A DNA stretch of 64,000 bases from DAIPKP01 sp964539095. Its GTDB lineage: Bacteria; Synergistota; Synergistia; Synergistales; Aminiphilaceae. The stretch's first letter is position 1, and each line of letters starts with the position of its first letter. A program made the translations under genes and the position numbers. The stretch spans positions 161,268 through 225,267 of the forward strand of contig CAZIFL010000001.1 of the NCBI GenBank assembly GCA_964539095.1, in the 5' to 3' direction. Positions 35,878 to 45,352 of this stretch are shown here, piece after piece. The notes under the pieces were generated by a model that had not been told where the DNA came from, did no database searches, and saw nothing but the letters and a program-made list of their open reading frames with translations.

Positions 35878-36819
35878 TTAAGGAAAGGAAGGCTCGCAAG
35901 GAACTGGGATTTCTTCCATGTAGGAAGCGAATCGAGCTTCCGCATCAAGAGCGTCCAAGAATCCCCACGCTGAGAGAAATATCTCTCGAAGCGAAAGCCG
36001 CCTCTCCTCCCGGGCCTGATTCCAGATCTTCCGAGGGAGATAGAGGAGCATAGACGTAGGAAGAGAGTCTGCGGGGATTTCCGGATAGTTCTTGGGCTCG
36101 AAAACATACTGGATGAGGCATCCGACAGAAGATGCTACCGCAAGAGGATTCTCGTGCACATTGCGGAGAGCTTCCAGCTGATCTTTCCGAAAACCCAGAT
36201 TGCCTATCTGATCAAGGGAGAAAGGATCAAGGGAAGAGGAGAGAAATCCCCATATGCGAGGCCGTGCAAGGAAAGCGTCGTAGAGGGGGCGGGCAACTTT
36301 CAGCCACAGACAGATTCGTTCTGTCATACTCTCCCCCCCCCAGAGAGAAGCCAGGCGAAATCCCCAATATCCCGCCCGAAGCTGGGGGTCTCCCAGGACA
36401 TATTCCCAAAGGGATTCGTTATCTTCTAAAGCTTCGAAAATAGCAAACCCAGGCGTATGTCTCTGTGTCTCCCGAAGCATGTTCAGAGCCACAGTATGAT
36501 TCCCCGGAGGGAGTATCTGTCCAAGTAACACCTTTCGCAAGAAAGAAACCGCCTTTGCATCAAGACGTATCACTTTCCATGGAAGAGAAAGTTCAAGAGG
36601 AGACTCGCCATAAAGCTGTACTTCGCTCCATTCGGAGGAATGCAGCTTTCCCCATAGCCAGCGGTCATATCCAGAAAAAGTGACATGACCAACGAGGACA
36701 CGGTTGAAAGAGGCAAAGAGAAGAACCTTTGGCACCACCTCCGGAGGAAGCCCTTCAGGAATAGAGGTATTCTCAGGCAAGAGCGCTATGGTTCCATCAG
36801 AAAAGAGTTCATAGAACAT
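35878..36819 (-). CDS. Unknown protein (about 313 aa)
   Basis: Soluble-looking protein with no signal peptide, membrane helix or catalytic motif I recognise. It is rich in Leu, Trp, Pro and Glu; the N-terminal third looks beta-rich, the rest helical. ATG 36819 is preceded by GGAGGTG and fixes the start, dropping a 34-codon upstream extension. It stands alone between the rplU promoter and a divergent tautomerase gene. Possibly lineage-specific. Confidence 0.75.
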   Translation of the reverse strand: MFYELFSDGTIALLPENTSIPEGLPPEVVPKVLLFASFNRVLVGHVTFSGYDRWLWGKLHSSEWSEVQLYGESPLELSLPWKVIRLDAKAVSFLRKVLLGQILPPGNHTVALNMLRETQRHTPGFAIFEALEDNESLWEYVLGDPQLRAGYWGFRLASLWGGESMTERICLWLKVARPLYDAFLARPRIWGFLSSSLDPFSLDQIGNLGFRKDQLEALRNVHENPLAVASSVGCLIQYVFEPKNYPEIPADSLPTSMLLYLPRKIWNQAREERRLSLREIFLSAWGFLDALDAEARFASYMEEIPVPCEPSFP

Positions 36820-37049
36820 GAGGGCACCTCCTTCTCCATTCTTTCTGCTATACTTCTGTAGGGCACCATTTCCTTTGTATAGCTTACTATGACTGTATAA
36901 AAAGAGCAACGATTTTTCCAAAATATACGCTGTATTACGTAGAAACTTTTTGGCGACTCTGCCTCCAACGCCTCATGGAAGCTTTCGAGATGTGTGAAGC
37001 TTCATGTAAAAATTCAGTTCAGAAACCCTACCTTAAAAGGAGGATTATC

Positions 37050-37262
37050 ATGCCCATTCTCCACGTACATCTTCTTGAAGGACGTTCGCAAGAGATGAAA
37101 GAACATCTCGTAAAAAACCTGACAAGGGCGGTTTGCGAAAGCCTCGGCACAGCAGAAGAACAGGTACGCATCATTCTTTCGGAGATGCCCTACGAGAACT
37201 TCGCTGTTGGAGGAATAACCATGGCAGAAAAGAAGAGACTCAGGGAGTCCAGTACATCCTGA
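37050..37262 (+). CDS. 4-oxalocrotonate tautomerase family protein
   Basis: 70-aa protein with the catalytic Pro directly after the start Met (MPILHVHLLEGRS), typical of the hexameric 4-OT family. The substrate cannot be told; many such proteins are stand-alone tautomerases of unknown role. The start is supported by AAAAGGAGG. Single-gene unit, divergent from the preceding gene and convergent with the acyltransferase. Confidence 0.85.
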   Translation: MPILHVHLLEGRSQEMKEHLVKNLTRAVCESLGTAEEQVRIILSEMPYENFAVGGITMAEKKRLRESSTS

Positions 37263-37282
37263 CTGAAAAGATCTGCCGGGCT

Positions 37283-38173
37283 TTATCTGTACCGCCTATG
37301 GAGCCACAGCCACTGTTCCGGATGTTTGCGAATCCATCTCTCAAGAACCAGATTCCCTGCCTCTGTAAGCAGGGTGATCTTCTCTCCCCGGGGGATTTCC
37401 TTTTTGCTGCATTCATCTCTGGAAGGCATGAAAAGGGGCTCTTCTACACGCACGCGATGTGAAAAGGGAGCGTTTCTCCAGGATACTACCGGCACAAGAG
37501 GAACATCCGCCATGAGAGCAAGAGCTGCAGGGCTGAAATGGCATGAGGTTTCGTGACCAAAAAGGGGAAGAGGAATTCCTTCAGGCCCTGCGTACTGATC
37601 TCCAAGGATTCCGACAAAGGCTCCTTTTTTGAGAAGGCGAAGGACTTTCAGCATGTTTTCGTTTTTGGATATGGTATGAAGTCCCACGGCACTTCGCGCT
37701 CCTTCCACGAAAGCCTCAGTCTTCTCGTCTTCATGACGTCGCACAATGGCATGCATTGGGTATCGTTGAAAGGCGAGCCAAGCTGCCAGCATCTCCCAGT
37801 TCCCCGTATGAGCGGTAAGAATGACCGCTCCCTTTTTGCTGTCTCGGAGGTGATCGAGAATATTTTCCCCCGGACTTTCCAGCTTCATGTAATCCTGAAT
37901 TCCTTGAGGATTTTTGAGGAGGACAAGATATTCTCCAAAGGAGAGAGAGAGATGCCGATAATGCCTCTTCAAATTTGCCCTTCTCCATTTTTTGGAGGTT
38001 TCCGGAAAAGCCTTCTCCATATTTTGCAAAGCTACTTTTTTCCGTATTCCAGAGAGAGTAAATACGCCATGAGCAAGTGAAACAAGAGCATTACAGCGCC
38101 ATCCCGGAGCTGCAATGCCAAGAAGCCCTTTCATAAGCGGAGGTAGCAAAAAGCTTTTTTTTTTGTATGTCAT
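37283..38173 (-). CDS. LpxL/HtrB-type lipid A acyltransferase
   Basis: 296-aa membrane-associated acyltransferase. It has the catalytic HTGNWE motif (HxxxxE, near residue 122), GILGDQYAGPEGIPLPLFG near 190 and a C-terminal HPEQWLWLHRRY, all typical of enzymes that add secondary acyl chains to Kdo2-lipid A. It is the clearest sign of an LPS-type outer membrane here. Its ATG overlaps the stop of the gene upstream (ATGA). Confidence 0.88.
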   Translation of the reverse strand: MTYKKKSFLLPPLMKGLLGIAAPGWRCNALVSLAHGVFTLSGIRKKVALQNMEKAFPETSKKWRRANLKRHYRHLSLSFGEYLVLLKNPQGIQDYMKLESPGENILDHLRDSKKGAVILTAHTGNWEMLAAWLAFQRYPMHAIVRRHEDEKTEAFVEGARSAVGLHTISKNENMLKVLRLLKKGAFVGILGDQYAGPEGIPLPLFGHETSCHFSPAALALMADVPLVPVVSWRNAPFSHRVRVEEPLFMPSRDECSKKEIPRGEKITLLTEAGNLVLERWIRKHPEQWLWLHRRYR

Positions 38174-39093
38174 GATGGCTGTTCCATGCGGGAGTAGATT
38201 GGAAGAAGGCTTTCCATGGCATCCTCAAGGGGATAGAGTCGCTCTAATCTCACGCGACACCTTGCCGCTGCATTGCGCCCTTCTTTTGAAGTTCCCCGCT
38301 CTATCCCCCGAAGCCAGGATTCTCTGGAGGCAAGTGACCCCTGAACGGGAATATATCCCTCAGGGCCAAAAAAGTCTTCACAGAGAGGGCTGGGGGGTGC
38401 CACGACAGGTACGGCGAGCATGGAAGCAAACGCCCCCAGCCAGACATCAGAGAGGGAAAGGGGTCCTGTAAAGAGAAGCACTCCCCCATACTCCTTCCAG
38501 TAGGCAAAAATTTCTTTCGTAAGGGGGAGTTCTTCCCCTCCGATGCGAGGAATCGCACCAGGAGATATCCAGCGCACCGAAGAGATGAAGGGTTCCAAAG
38601 CATCCAAGGCGGCGGGATATAACGGGCGATCTGAAAAAACCGTGACACTAAGCGGCTCCGAGTGAGGAGAGACTCCCAGTGGGAGGTCTGAAAGCCCCCA
38701 AAGCCAATCCTTGTCAAAGGTGGGGAAAACACGGTATCCCTTTGGATCTGGGAAGTCCCCTTCAAAAAAAACCCGAACCCCCCAGGAGCTTCCTCCTTGT
38801 GGCCTCCAGGGGGTATGCAGCACTCTGGCACGAAACATAAGGAGAGACATCCATTGGGGCATTTTCCCCCACACGTGCCATGTCTTCCCATGCAGAGCCT
38901 TTCGTATTCCCCGTTCCAAACCGCTCATCCCTCCCCAGTGAACAAAGGGGAGATCCTTCCAGTCTTCCGGAGTCCATCCGTAGATCGAAAGAGAATGTTT
39001 ACGGCGAATCATCTCCTTGGCTATGGGGCGTAATACAGCCACCTCCCAGGGAAGCACATCGTTGGATATGTACCATATACAGGATATTCCCAT
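38170..39093 (-). CDS. Glycosyltransferase-like envelope protein
   Basis: 307-aa protein starting MGISCIWYISNDVLPWEVAVLRPIAKEMIRRKH, with the open alpha/beta look of a GT-B N-domain (an early helix that would bind an acceptor), and a C-terminal half with SMLAVPVVAPPSPLCEDFFGPEGYIP followed by helices, resembling a GT-B nucleotide-sugar site. No signature is decisive. Translational overlap with the lipid A acyltransferase suggests a role in LPS or surface-glycan assembly. ATG 39093 has TAGGAGG upstream. Confidence 0.6.
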   Translation of the reverse strand: MGISCIWYISNDVLPWEVAVLRPIAKEMIRRKHSLSIYGWTPEDWKDLPFVHWGGMSGLERGIRKALHGKTWHVWGKMPQWMSLLMFRARVLHTPWRPQGGSSWGVRVFFEGDFPDPKGYRVFPTFDKDWLWGLSDLPLGVSPHSEPLSVTVFSDRPLYPAALDALEPFISSVRWISPGAIPRIGGEELPLTKEIFAYWKEYGGVLLFTGPLSLSDVWLGAFASMLAVPVVAPPSPLCEDFFGPEGYIPVQGSLASRESWLRGIERGTSKEGRNAAARCRVRLERLYPLEDAMESLLPIYSRMEQPS

Positions 39094-39118
39094 GCCGTTC
39101 CTCCTACGCAGTACCACC

Positions 39119-39149
39119 AACTTTTACAGGAGAATCTCCTGTAAAAGTT
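39119..39149. repeat. Perfect 15-bp palindrome with one-base centre
   Basis: Arms 39119-39133 and 39135-39149 (AACTTTTACAGGAGA and its complement) around a single central A. On the minus strand it lies 26 bases upstream of the glycosyltransferase-like gene and contains an AGGAGA/TCTCCT pair. It could be an operator or an RNA stem. Confidence 0.7.
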
Positions 39150-39207
39150 TCTTCTTCCGCCTTTTATGTTTTCGGTTCCCTTGATGAAAGCCTGCACTAT
39201 GAAAACC

Positions 39208-39248
39208 CAAGAGACAAGCTCTTTTTTCAAAAAAGAGCTTGTCTCTTG
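39208..39248. repeat. Perfect 20-bp palindrome with one-base centre after tyrS
   Basis: Arms 39208-39227 and 39229-39248 are exact complements around one C. Each half is also a mini-hairpin AAGAG-ACAAG-CTCTT followed by T's, so both strands read like a short terminator. It lies 36 bases past the tyrS stop, so a tyrS terminator is the simplest reading. Confidence 0.7.
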
Positions 39249-39283
39249 CAGTAGATAAAATAGAGAAAGCCTCCTTATTTTTA

Positions 39284-40561
39284 TTAAGAAAGACAAACCA
39301 TGAAAAATTTCTTTTTGCCCAAGCGGAAAAAGAGGTATTTTCCAAAAAGGAGATCTTCTTTACACAAAATTCTACCCTCTTCAATGATTTTTTCCCCGTT
39401 AAGCGAGACCCCTCCTCCACGGATAAGGCGTCTCGCTTCGCCATTACTTTTACAGGCATCAGAGCCTCCGAGCATATCCACCACAGTTTCGGGAAGAGAT
39501 GCGACACCGTCCCCAGGAACTTCTCGTTCTAAAAGGGCCAGCGTTTCTATGTCGAGATCTTCGGGAGAAAAGCTTCCTCCAAAAAGGATGCTGCTGGCAT
39601 GTTGTACCCGTTGCATGGCCTGATCTCCGTGAACAATCCTGGTGATCTCCTCTGCCAAAATTTTTTGCCCCAATCGTTTTTCCGGTTGCTTCTGAGCTTC
39701 TCCTTCGATTTCAAGAATCTCTTCTAGCGGGAGAAAGGTAAAGAGGCGAAGGAGTTTCGAAAGATCCTGATCCTCGGTATTCATCCAAAACTGATAAAAC
39801 TGATAGGGGCTCGTGCGCTCCGGATCAAGCCATACTGCTCCATCCTCGGTTTTGCCGAATTTAGCCCCCGAGGATGTGAGAAGCAGAGGATAGGTCGCTC
39901 CGTAAACCTCTTTTCCCGACTTCTTCCGGATGAGGTCGATGCCGCCGATAATGTTACCCTGCTGATCATTGCCACCCATCTGCAGTTTACAGTTTTCATG
40001 CGTCATCAGGTGGTAAAAATCATATGCCTGGAGAAGCATATAGGTAAATTCCGTGTAGCTGATAGATTTTTCAGGATCTTCCAAACGGCTCCGAACGTAT
40101 TCTCGGTTTACCATGTAGTTTACGGAAAAATATTTACCCACCTCGCGAAGAAACGTTAGCAGATCAATTTTTCCTAGCCATTCATAGTTATTGATGAGAG
40201 ATGCTCCGCTACGGCTATCGCCAAAATCGACAAAACGGGCAAACTGTTTTTTTACAGCTTCAAGGTTTTTCCCCATTTGCTCCAAGGAAAGGAGGTTTCG
40301 CTCCTTGCTTTTTCCCGAAGGATCTCCGATAAGTCCCGTCCCTCCTCCGGCAAGAAATATAGGGCGATGTCCCATGCGCTGCATCCAGGAAAGCCCCATA
40401 ATCGGAATAAGATGTCCCACGTGAAGGCTGTCCGCGGTGGGATCAAATCCGATATATCCCGTTACAGTTTCTTCTTCGAAGAGCTTGCCCAGAGCCTCAG
40501 CATTACTTGCCCACTCAATAAAACCCCGTTCTTCAAGAAAAGCAAGAACATTTTTACCCAT
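39284..40561 (-). CDS. tyrS: Tyrosyl-tRNA synthetase
   Basis: 425-aa class I aminoacyl-tRNA synthetase. The HIGH motif reads HVGH (in FDPTADSLHVGHLIP, near residue 47), the KMSKS equivalent KFGKT is near 237, and an S4 RNA-binding domain ends the protein (about 355-420). GGAGG precedes the ATG. The 147-base upstream spacer is too short for a T-box and shows none. Confidence 0.95.
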   Translation of the reverse strand: MGKNVLAFLEERGFIEWASNAEALGKLFEEETVTGYIGFDPTADSLHVGHLIPIMGLSWMQRMGHRPIFLAGGGTGLIGDPSGKSKERNLLSLEQMGKNLEAVKKQFARFVDFGDSRSGASLINNYEWLGKIDLLTFLREVGKYFSVNYMVNREYVRSRLEDPEKSISYTEFTYMLLQAYDFYHLMTHENCKLQMGGNDQQGNIIGGIDLIRKKSGKEVYGATYPLLLTSSGAKFGKTEDGAVWLDPERTSPYQFYQFWMNTEDQDLSKLLRLFTFLPLEEILEIEGEAQKQPEKRLGQKILAEEITRIVHGDQAMQRVQHASSILFGGSFSPEDLDIETLALLEREVPGDGVASLPETVVDMLGGSDACKSNGEARRLIRGGGVSLNGEKIIEEGRILCKEDLLFGKYLFFRLGKKKFFMVCLS

Positions 40562-40708
40562 TATACATCCTCCTTAAATCGGCAAAGGCTATACGCGACC
40601 AGAAAATTAAGAAATTCGCTAGATACACTTCCAAGAGGCGGCCGCCCCTTTATGATCCCTACGTACTAAAAAACTGACGTGGCAAGTTCCAAAGATGAAA
40701 AATATTTT

Positions 40709-42163
40709 TTATCGATTAAAAATATCGCTTGAGAGAATGATCTCACCTGTCCCATCCCCAAAAAATGCACATGCCAGAACACCAAAGAGGGAGCATCGAT
40801 ATCCCACGGCATTTACAGCATGTACCAACGGAAGAAAACGGAAGGGAATCTGTCCGAGCATGTTCCCTTCGAGAAAAAATTCCTCCGTGCTTTTATACAG
40901 CATGGGGATATCCAGTATAAACCATGCAAGAGACGGGGTCTCTCCAAAAAAAAGGGGATAACTGCTCTTTTGAGATTTTGAGAGAGAGAAAGAATCCTCT
41001 GTAATCATTCCTCCCAGGGTTTCTCCTTCGAAAACGGTGGCCAAGAGGCTTATGGGAAAGGAGGTCTGACCGCCGCAGAGGCTGTTTTCTATGATTTTCA
41101 GAGGCTTCAGAAAAAAGCTCAAACGCCTCCATACGTTCTCCACCCGAGCACAGGCATCTCTCCCCCCCTCAGGGAAATGCAGCAGAAAACCAGGTGAAAA
41201 AACCTGAAAAAATCTCCCCTTTCCACCAACGGCAAAAGCCAGAGGAAGAGATACGTTAGAAAAATGCGTAAGGCCTTTTTCCAGAAGACTCCTCCATTTT
41301 TCGGGGAAAAGGCGATCTTCTCTCTGTAGTGCGTCCAGGGCGAGGGCTTTTTTTAAAAAAAAGACGAGCGACGCTACATCGGAACATCCCCCCTCGAGAA
41401 TCAAGGGTGAGGGAATGAAAATTGGCGTATATCGAACTCTTTTTTCCCACAAGGGGAGGTTTTGGATCTCTACAGAGAAGATATCAGGATCCTCAAGATT
41501 CCACGATACGTGGCTCTTTCCCGGAGAGAGAGAAAAATATCCCTGAAGGAAAAGGGGTTTTTTAAAAACAAAAGGATACTTTTCATGACAAAACCCTCCG
41601 TCTGAAAACTCCCATTTCAGGAAGGGAGACTGTAGCTCTCCAAAAGTGGATAAAGCTTTTGAAGCAAGTCTTCGAGCATTTTCTTCAAAAACTCCAGAGG
41701 AAAAAAGGAGGGTCCCCCCTGGAAGAGAGGCGCTTTGAAAAGGAGGAGGCTCTTTTTTCGTTTGATTCTCCAGTATGTTGTTTTCCCCTGGCTCCTGAGT
41801 AAGGCTGGAAAGAATGAGGGCCTCCCAAAGGGATCTTCTCGTATCCCAAAAGAGATGAGCCTCCACAAAAAAAGGTGTTTTTTTTGTAATTCCCAAATCT
41901 CCGAGAGATTTAAGCGTTCTAAAAAAGGGAGGCCCCTGTAAAAATTCCTTAGGAAGCAACGATAGTTCCTCTCCTAAAGAGGAAAAGGCCGAGAGATCTT
42001 TGCCCTTTCCAAAGTAGCGAATTCGCAGAAAAAGGCCCTTCTCGGCGGGGAAAGGTGGAGAAACGACACAGTTCCTCCACGGGCTTTTTCCCCAAGGCAG
42101 AAGCAGAAGGATTATCAGAAAAAAGATACCCCCTGCGAAAGCTGTTTTCCCTTTGGAAATCAT
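40709..42163 (-). CDS. Exported or membrane-anchored unknown protein
   Basis: 484-aa protein with an N-terminal hydrophobic helix after a basic start (about residues 7-24) and a large Phe/Leu/Pro-rich remainder. No lipobox and no recognised domain; some proteins of similar layout carry DUF3352-like folds, but I cannot confirm this. Starts 13 bases after the metallo-beta-lactamase gene with only a weak ribosome site, so the two may be co-transcribed. Confidence 0.7.
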   Translation of the reverse strand: MISKGKTAFAGGIFFLIILLLLPWGKSPWRNCVVSPPFPAEKGLFLRIRYFGKGKDLSAFSSLGEELSLLPKEFLQGPPFFRTLKSLGDLGITKKTPFFVEAHLFWDTRRSLWEALILSSLTQEPGENNILENQTKKEPPPFQSASLPGGTLLFSSGVFEENARRLASKALSTFGELQSPFLKWEFSDGGFCHEKYPFVFKKPLFLQGYFSLSPGKSHVSWNLEDPDIFSVEIQNLPLWEKRVRYTPIFIPSPLILEGGCSDVASLVFFLKKALALDALQREDRLFPEKWRSLLEKGLTHFSNVSLPLAFAVGGKGRFFQVFSPGFLLHFPEGGRDACARVENVWRRLSFFLKPLKIIENSLCGGQTSFPISLLATVFEGETLGGMITEDSFSLSKSQKSSYPLFFGETPSLAWFILDIPMLYKSTEEFFLEGNMLGQIPFRFLPLVHAVNAVGYRCSLFGVLACAFFGDGTGEIILSSDIFNR

Positions 42164-42176
42164 TTTTATAAAGATC

Positions 42177-43802
42177 TTACACGGGAGCGTTCTGATGCGC
42201 CCTTTTTACCTCTTCAAGGGTGTTTTTCCGGATAATTTCGAGGAGCGTTTTTGAGGATTCCAGGAGAGGCAGCATGTCAGAGGAGAGGGGAAGCTCCTCT
42301 TCCTGAAGGGCGGCAACGATATTCGCCATTTCTACAAGAAGGCTTTCCTGATGCATTTCTCGGGGGGCAACAAGCTCTCCAAGAGAATCTACCGCCTCAA
42401 GGGGAAGAACACTGCCCTGTTCAAGCCGGAACTCCTGTCCTGGTGCGGGAACCTCTGCACGGTAACCAAGCTCTTTGATCCCTTCTGCCAGAGCCAATGA
42501 AGATTTCGGTTCTCCGTGGGTAACAATAAAAATAGGAGAGCTTTTGAAGTTGCCTGCCCACTTTAAAAGATCCCGCCGATCTGCATGGGCCGAAAATCCG
42601 TTGATAGTATGGAGTTGTGCCTGTACATTGACTTCCTCGCCAGCTATTTTAAGAAAAGTTTCTCCCTCTACAAGCCGTCTTCCGAGAGTCCCTGCTGCCT
42701 GATATCCTACGAAGACCACATGGCACGTCGGATCCCAAAGGTTATGCTTCAGGTGGTGTATAATTCTTCCGCCATTACACATGCCACTTCCTGCAAGCAC
42801 AATGGCTTGACGCACATCGTTAATACTACGAGATTCTTCCACTCCTGAAACGTAGCGAAGCCGCTCCGGGCTGAAGGGGTTATTTCCTTTCTGAATCTGT
42901 TCCTGAATCTCTCGAGAAAGGAGGGGGAGATATTTTTCATAAATTTTTGTAGCCGTTACTCCCATAGGAGAGTCAAAGAAGACGGGAATATTTTCGTCCA
43001 GCACGCCCTCCTTCTGGAGAAGCATGATTTCATAGAGTACTCTCTGAGCCCTATCCACAACAAAGGTGGGTATGAGAACCTTGCTTTTCTGACGCACCGC
43101 ATCAAGAAGAACTTCTCGAAATTCTTCACGGCTTTCGAGATTTGTTCTATGGGTACGATCGCCGTAGGTAGATTCTATGATTACGTAATCCGCACTTTCG
43201 ATATGTGCGGGATTCCGCTCCATCACGGTGTCCTGAGGGCCAAGATCTCCAGAAAAAACGAGCTTTACCTCTTCGCCATTTTCCTGAAGCCATATTTCCA
43301 GGTTCGCACTCCCGAGGATATGCCCCGCATCTCTGCACCGAACCTTTATCCCCGGCGCCACTTCAAAGATGTCATCGTAACTTACGGGGCTCAGATGTCG
43401 GAGAGCCTGCTCCACATCTTCTTCTGAGTAAAGCGGTTCCATCGGCGGAAGTCCCTTTCGAAGATTCTTCCGAGAACGCCACTCAGCCTCTTCTTTCATG
43501 ATATGAGCCGAGTCTTTCCAAAGAACCTGAACGAGTTCTACCGTAGGGGATGTAGCGAAGACCTTTCCCCGAAAACCGCTTTTTACGAGAAGCGGAACCC
43601 GCCCGGTATGGTCGAGATGTGCATGGGTAAGCAGTACGGCATCGATGCTCTCTGGAGCAAATGTAAGGGGAGCTTTGTTCTTCTCCTCCTCATGCCTTCC
43701 CTGGTGAAGTCCAAAATCAACGATAACGCGGCTTTTCCCAACCTCGAGAAGGTAGCTTGACCCCGTTACTTCCCCCGCTGCTCCCAGTACCCGTAGTATC
43801 AT
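42177..43802 (-). CDS. Beta-CASP metallo-beta-lactamase RNA nuclease
   Basis: 541-aa protein with a metallo-beta-lactamase domain (HAHLDHTG near residue 61; GHILGSANLE; SGDLG), an inserted beta-CASP domain (VLIPTFVVDRAQ, SGMCNGGRI) and a C-terminal RMMBL segment (INGFSAHADRRDLLKW; THGE). This matches the CPSF-like/YSH1 group of RNA-cleaving enzymes (endo- or exoribonuclease). It has about 90 further C-terminal residues of unknown role. It is not RNase J, whose N-terminus differs. Confidence 0.88.
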   Translation of the reverse strand: MILRVLGAAGEVTGSSYLLEVGKSRVIVDFGLHQGRHEEEKNKAPLTFAPESIDAVLLTHAHLDHTGRVPLLVKSGFRGKVFATSPTVELVQVLWKDSAHIMKEEAEWRSRKNLRKGLPPMEPLYSEEDVEQALRHLSPVSYDDIFEVAPGIKVRCRDAGHILGSANLEIWLQENGEEVKLVFSGDLGPQDTVMERNPAHIESADYVIIESTYGDRTHRTNLESREEFREVLLDAVRQKSKVLIPTFVVDRAQRVLYEIMLLQKEGVLDENIPVFFDSPMGVTATKIYEKYLPLLSREIQEQIQKGNNPFSPERLRYVSGVEESRSINDVRQAIVLAGSGMCNGGRIIHHLKHNLWDPTCHVVFVGYQAAGTLGRRLVEGETFLKIAGEEVNVQAQLHTINGFSAHADRRDLLKWAGNFKSSPIFIVTHGEPKSSLALAEGIKELGYRAEVPAPGQEFRLEQGSVLPLEAVDSLGELVAPREMHQESLLVEMANIVAALQEEELPLSSDMLPLLESSKTLLEIIRKNTLEEVKRAHQNAPV

Positions 43803-43945
43803 ATGTTCGCCCCCGCAAGGGCTCCCTCCTTTCTGAAATTACAAACCGTATTGTCCCAAAGAATAAAGGAGACGCTCGAAAATTCTGCCGCAAGGGATGC
43901 TGAGAAAGCACACCACAAACAGGGAAAGTACGAGGAGTAAAGGTG

Positions 43946-45352
43946 TTACCTTCCTTCCGGAAAGCTCCATTTTCGCGGATTAAAGGAACACTGTATCAGT
44001 GTTCCTTTTCCGGGAGAGGATTGAAGAAAAAAACTTCCCTCAGCAAGTTTAACCCGTTCTGCCATGTTGATGAGCCCCCGATGCCCCTGATACTGAAGAT
44101 GCGAAAAATCCTCCGGAGGATGAAAACCCATACCGTTATCTTCAACTTCGAAGATATACTCCTCTTTTTGAGGATACCATCGCACCTGTATTTCTGTGGC
44201 TCCCCCATGCTGTACTGCATTGGAAACCGCCTCCTGAAGGATTCGGAAAAGCGCAAGCACTAAATCCTTAGGGGTCTGGATTTCTTGAGGGGAGATCTCA
44301 AGAGAAATTCGGACTCCCATCTGCATGGAAAGACGCTCCCCAAGTTCCGTAAGGGCTTGGGAAAGGCCAAGATCAATCCAAGGAGGGGAAAGAGCATCAC
44401 ACATACTTCGCAACTCAAGTACCACAAGACGAGCGCTCTCCTCTGCCATGGCAAGCCTCTTATCGTGCTCTTCCAGAACTTCCTCTCGTTGAGCAAGACG
44501 CACTTGCTGCATGAGAGCTGTTACACCCTGAAGAGGACCGTCATGGATCTCCCGGGCTAAGTGGATCCGTTCGGCCTCTTGGATGCGAAACATATCGGAA
44601 ACGGAACGTTCCATGAGCCGACGTTTTTCCATGGCGGTCTTCGCAAGATCAAAAAAGACTGAGCGTAACCGGCATATTTCATCTACAGGAGTTGATGAAA
44701 CACAGAGAGAAGGTGAATCCTCTCCCCAGCGGAGGGAAGACATTTCGTTTTCCATCGCTCGAAGAGGAGAGACTAACCATTTCCAGAGAAGAACCGCTCC
44801 GAGAAAGCTTACTCCCCCCCAAAAGACAACCATAAAACTCCAGAGGGGGCCGAAGCGGTTCATGGGACCAAGAAGATGTTCCCAAGAGACTGCCGCAAGA
44901 ACATACCACCCCGTGTTTCCCGCCGGATATACCGCTACCGTAAAAGTCTCTCCCGTGCGTCCTCGTATCTCCTGGGCACTTCCCAAGGGAAGGGTCCCGG
45001 GAAGAAGGTCCTCAAGGGTTTCCATCTCCGGACTTGCCGTAAGAACATGGCCATCACGATTGATCATGGCTACCCATCCAGGCACGCGAAAAGAATGCAG
45101 TGCAAAACGATCAAAAGGATTCATCAGGGAGGAGAAAAACGGATTGAAAACGGATTTTCCTCCTAAAATAAAGTCTTTCTCATAACGGAGCGCTACCGTT
45201 TCTGCAAGATCTTGCACATAGGTTCTTGCTACCATACGCATCGCCTGCTCGTGGGCAAGAATGCCCGCTGCGGAAACCCCAAGAATAACCGCTGAGGGGA
45301 AAAGGCTCGTAACAAGAAAAAGCGCAATAACGTTACGACGAACGAACTTCAC
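43946..45352 (-). CDS. Sensor histidine kinase, NarX/DegS-type
   Basis: 468-aa membrane sensor: helix 1 (about 8-31), an extracytoplasmic sensing region (about 32-168), helix 2 (about 170-192), a linker, a HisKA_3 domain with REIHDGPLQG (phospho-His near residue 277) and a HATPase domain (NAVQHG, DNGMGF, GLINMAERV). The signal is unknown; the sensing part looks Cache-like in size. GTG start overlaps the stop of its regulator (GTGA). Confidence 0.9.
   Translation of the reverse strand: MKFVRRNVIALFLVTSLFPSAVILGVSAAGILAHEQAMRMVARTYVQDLAETVALRYEKDFILGGKSVFNPFFSSLMNPFDRFALHSFRVPGWVAMINRDGHVLTASPEMETLEDLLPGTLPLGSAQEIRGRTGETFTVAVYPAGNTGWYVLAAVSWEHLLGPMNRFGPLWSFMVVFWGGVSFLGAVLLWKWLVSPLRAMENEMSSLRWGEDSPSLCVSSTPVDEICRLRSVFFDLAKTAMEKRRLMERSVSDMFRIQEAERIHLAREIHDGPLQGVTALMQQVRLAQREEVLEEHDKRLAMAEESARLVVLELRSMCDALSPPWIDLGLSQALTELGERLSMQMGVRISLEISPQEIQTPKDLVLALFRILQEAVSNAVQHGGATEIQVRWYPQKEEYIFEVEDNGMGFHPPEDFSHLQYQGHRGLINMAERVKLAEGSFFLQSSPGKGTLIQCSFNPRKWSFPEGR

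Noticed and set aside
40630..40655. GC-rich palindromic GGCGGCCGCC patch upstream of tyrS
   Set aside because: Contiguous self-complement without a loop or T-run; likely chance.
40562..40708. T-box riboswitch ahead of tyrS
   Set aside because: The spacer is 147 bases, lacks the T-box sequence and a terminator/antiterminator pair.
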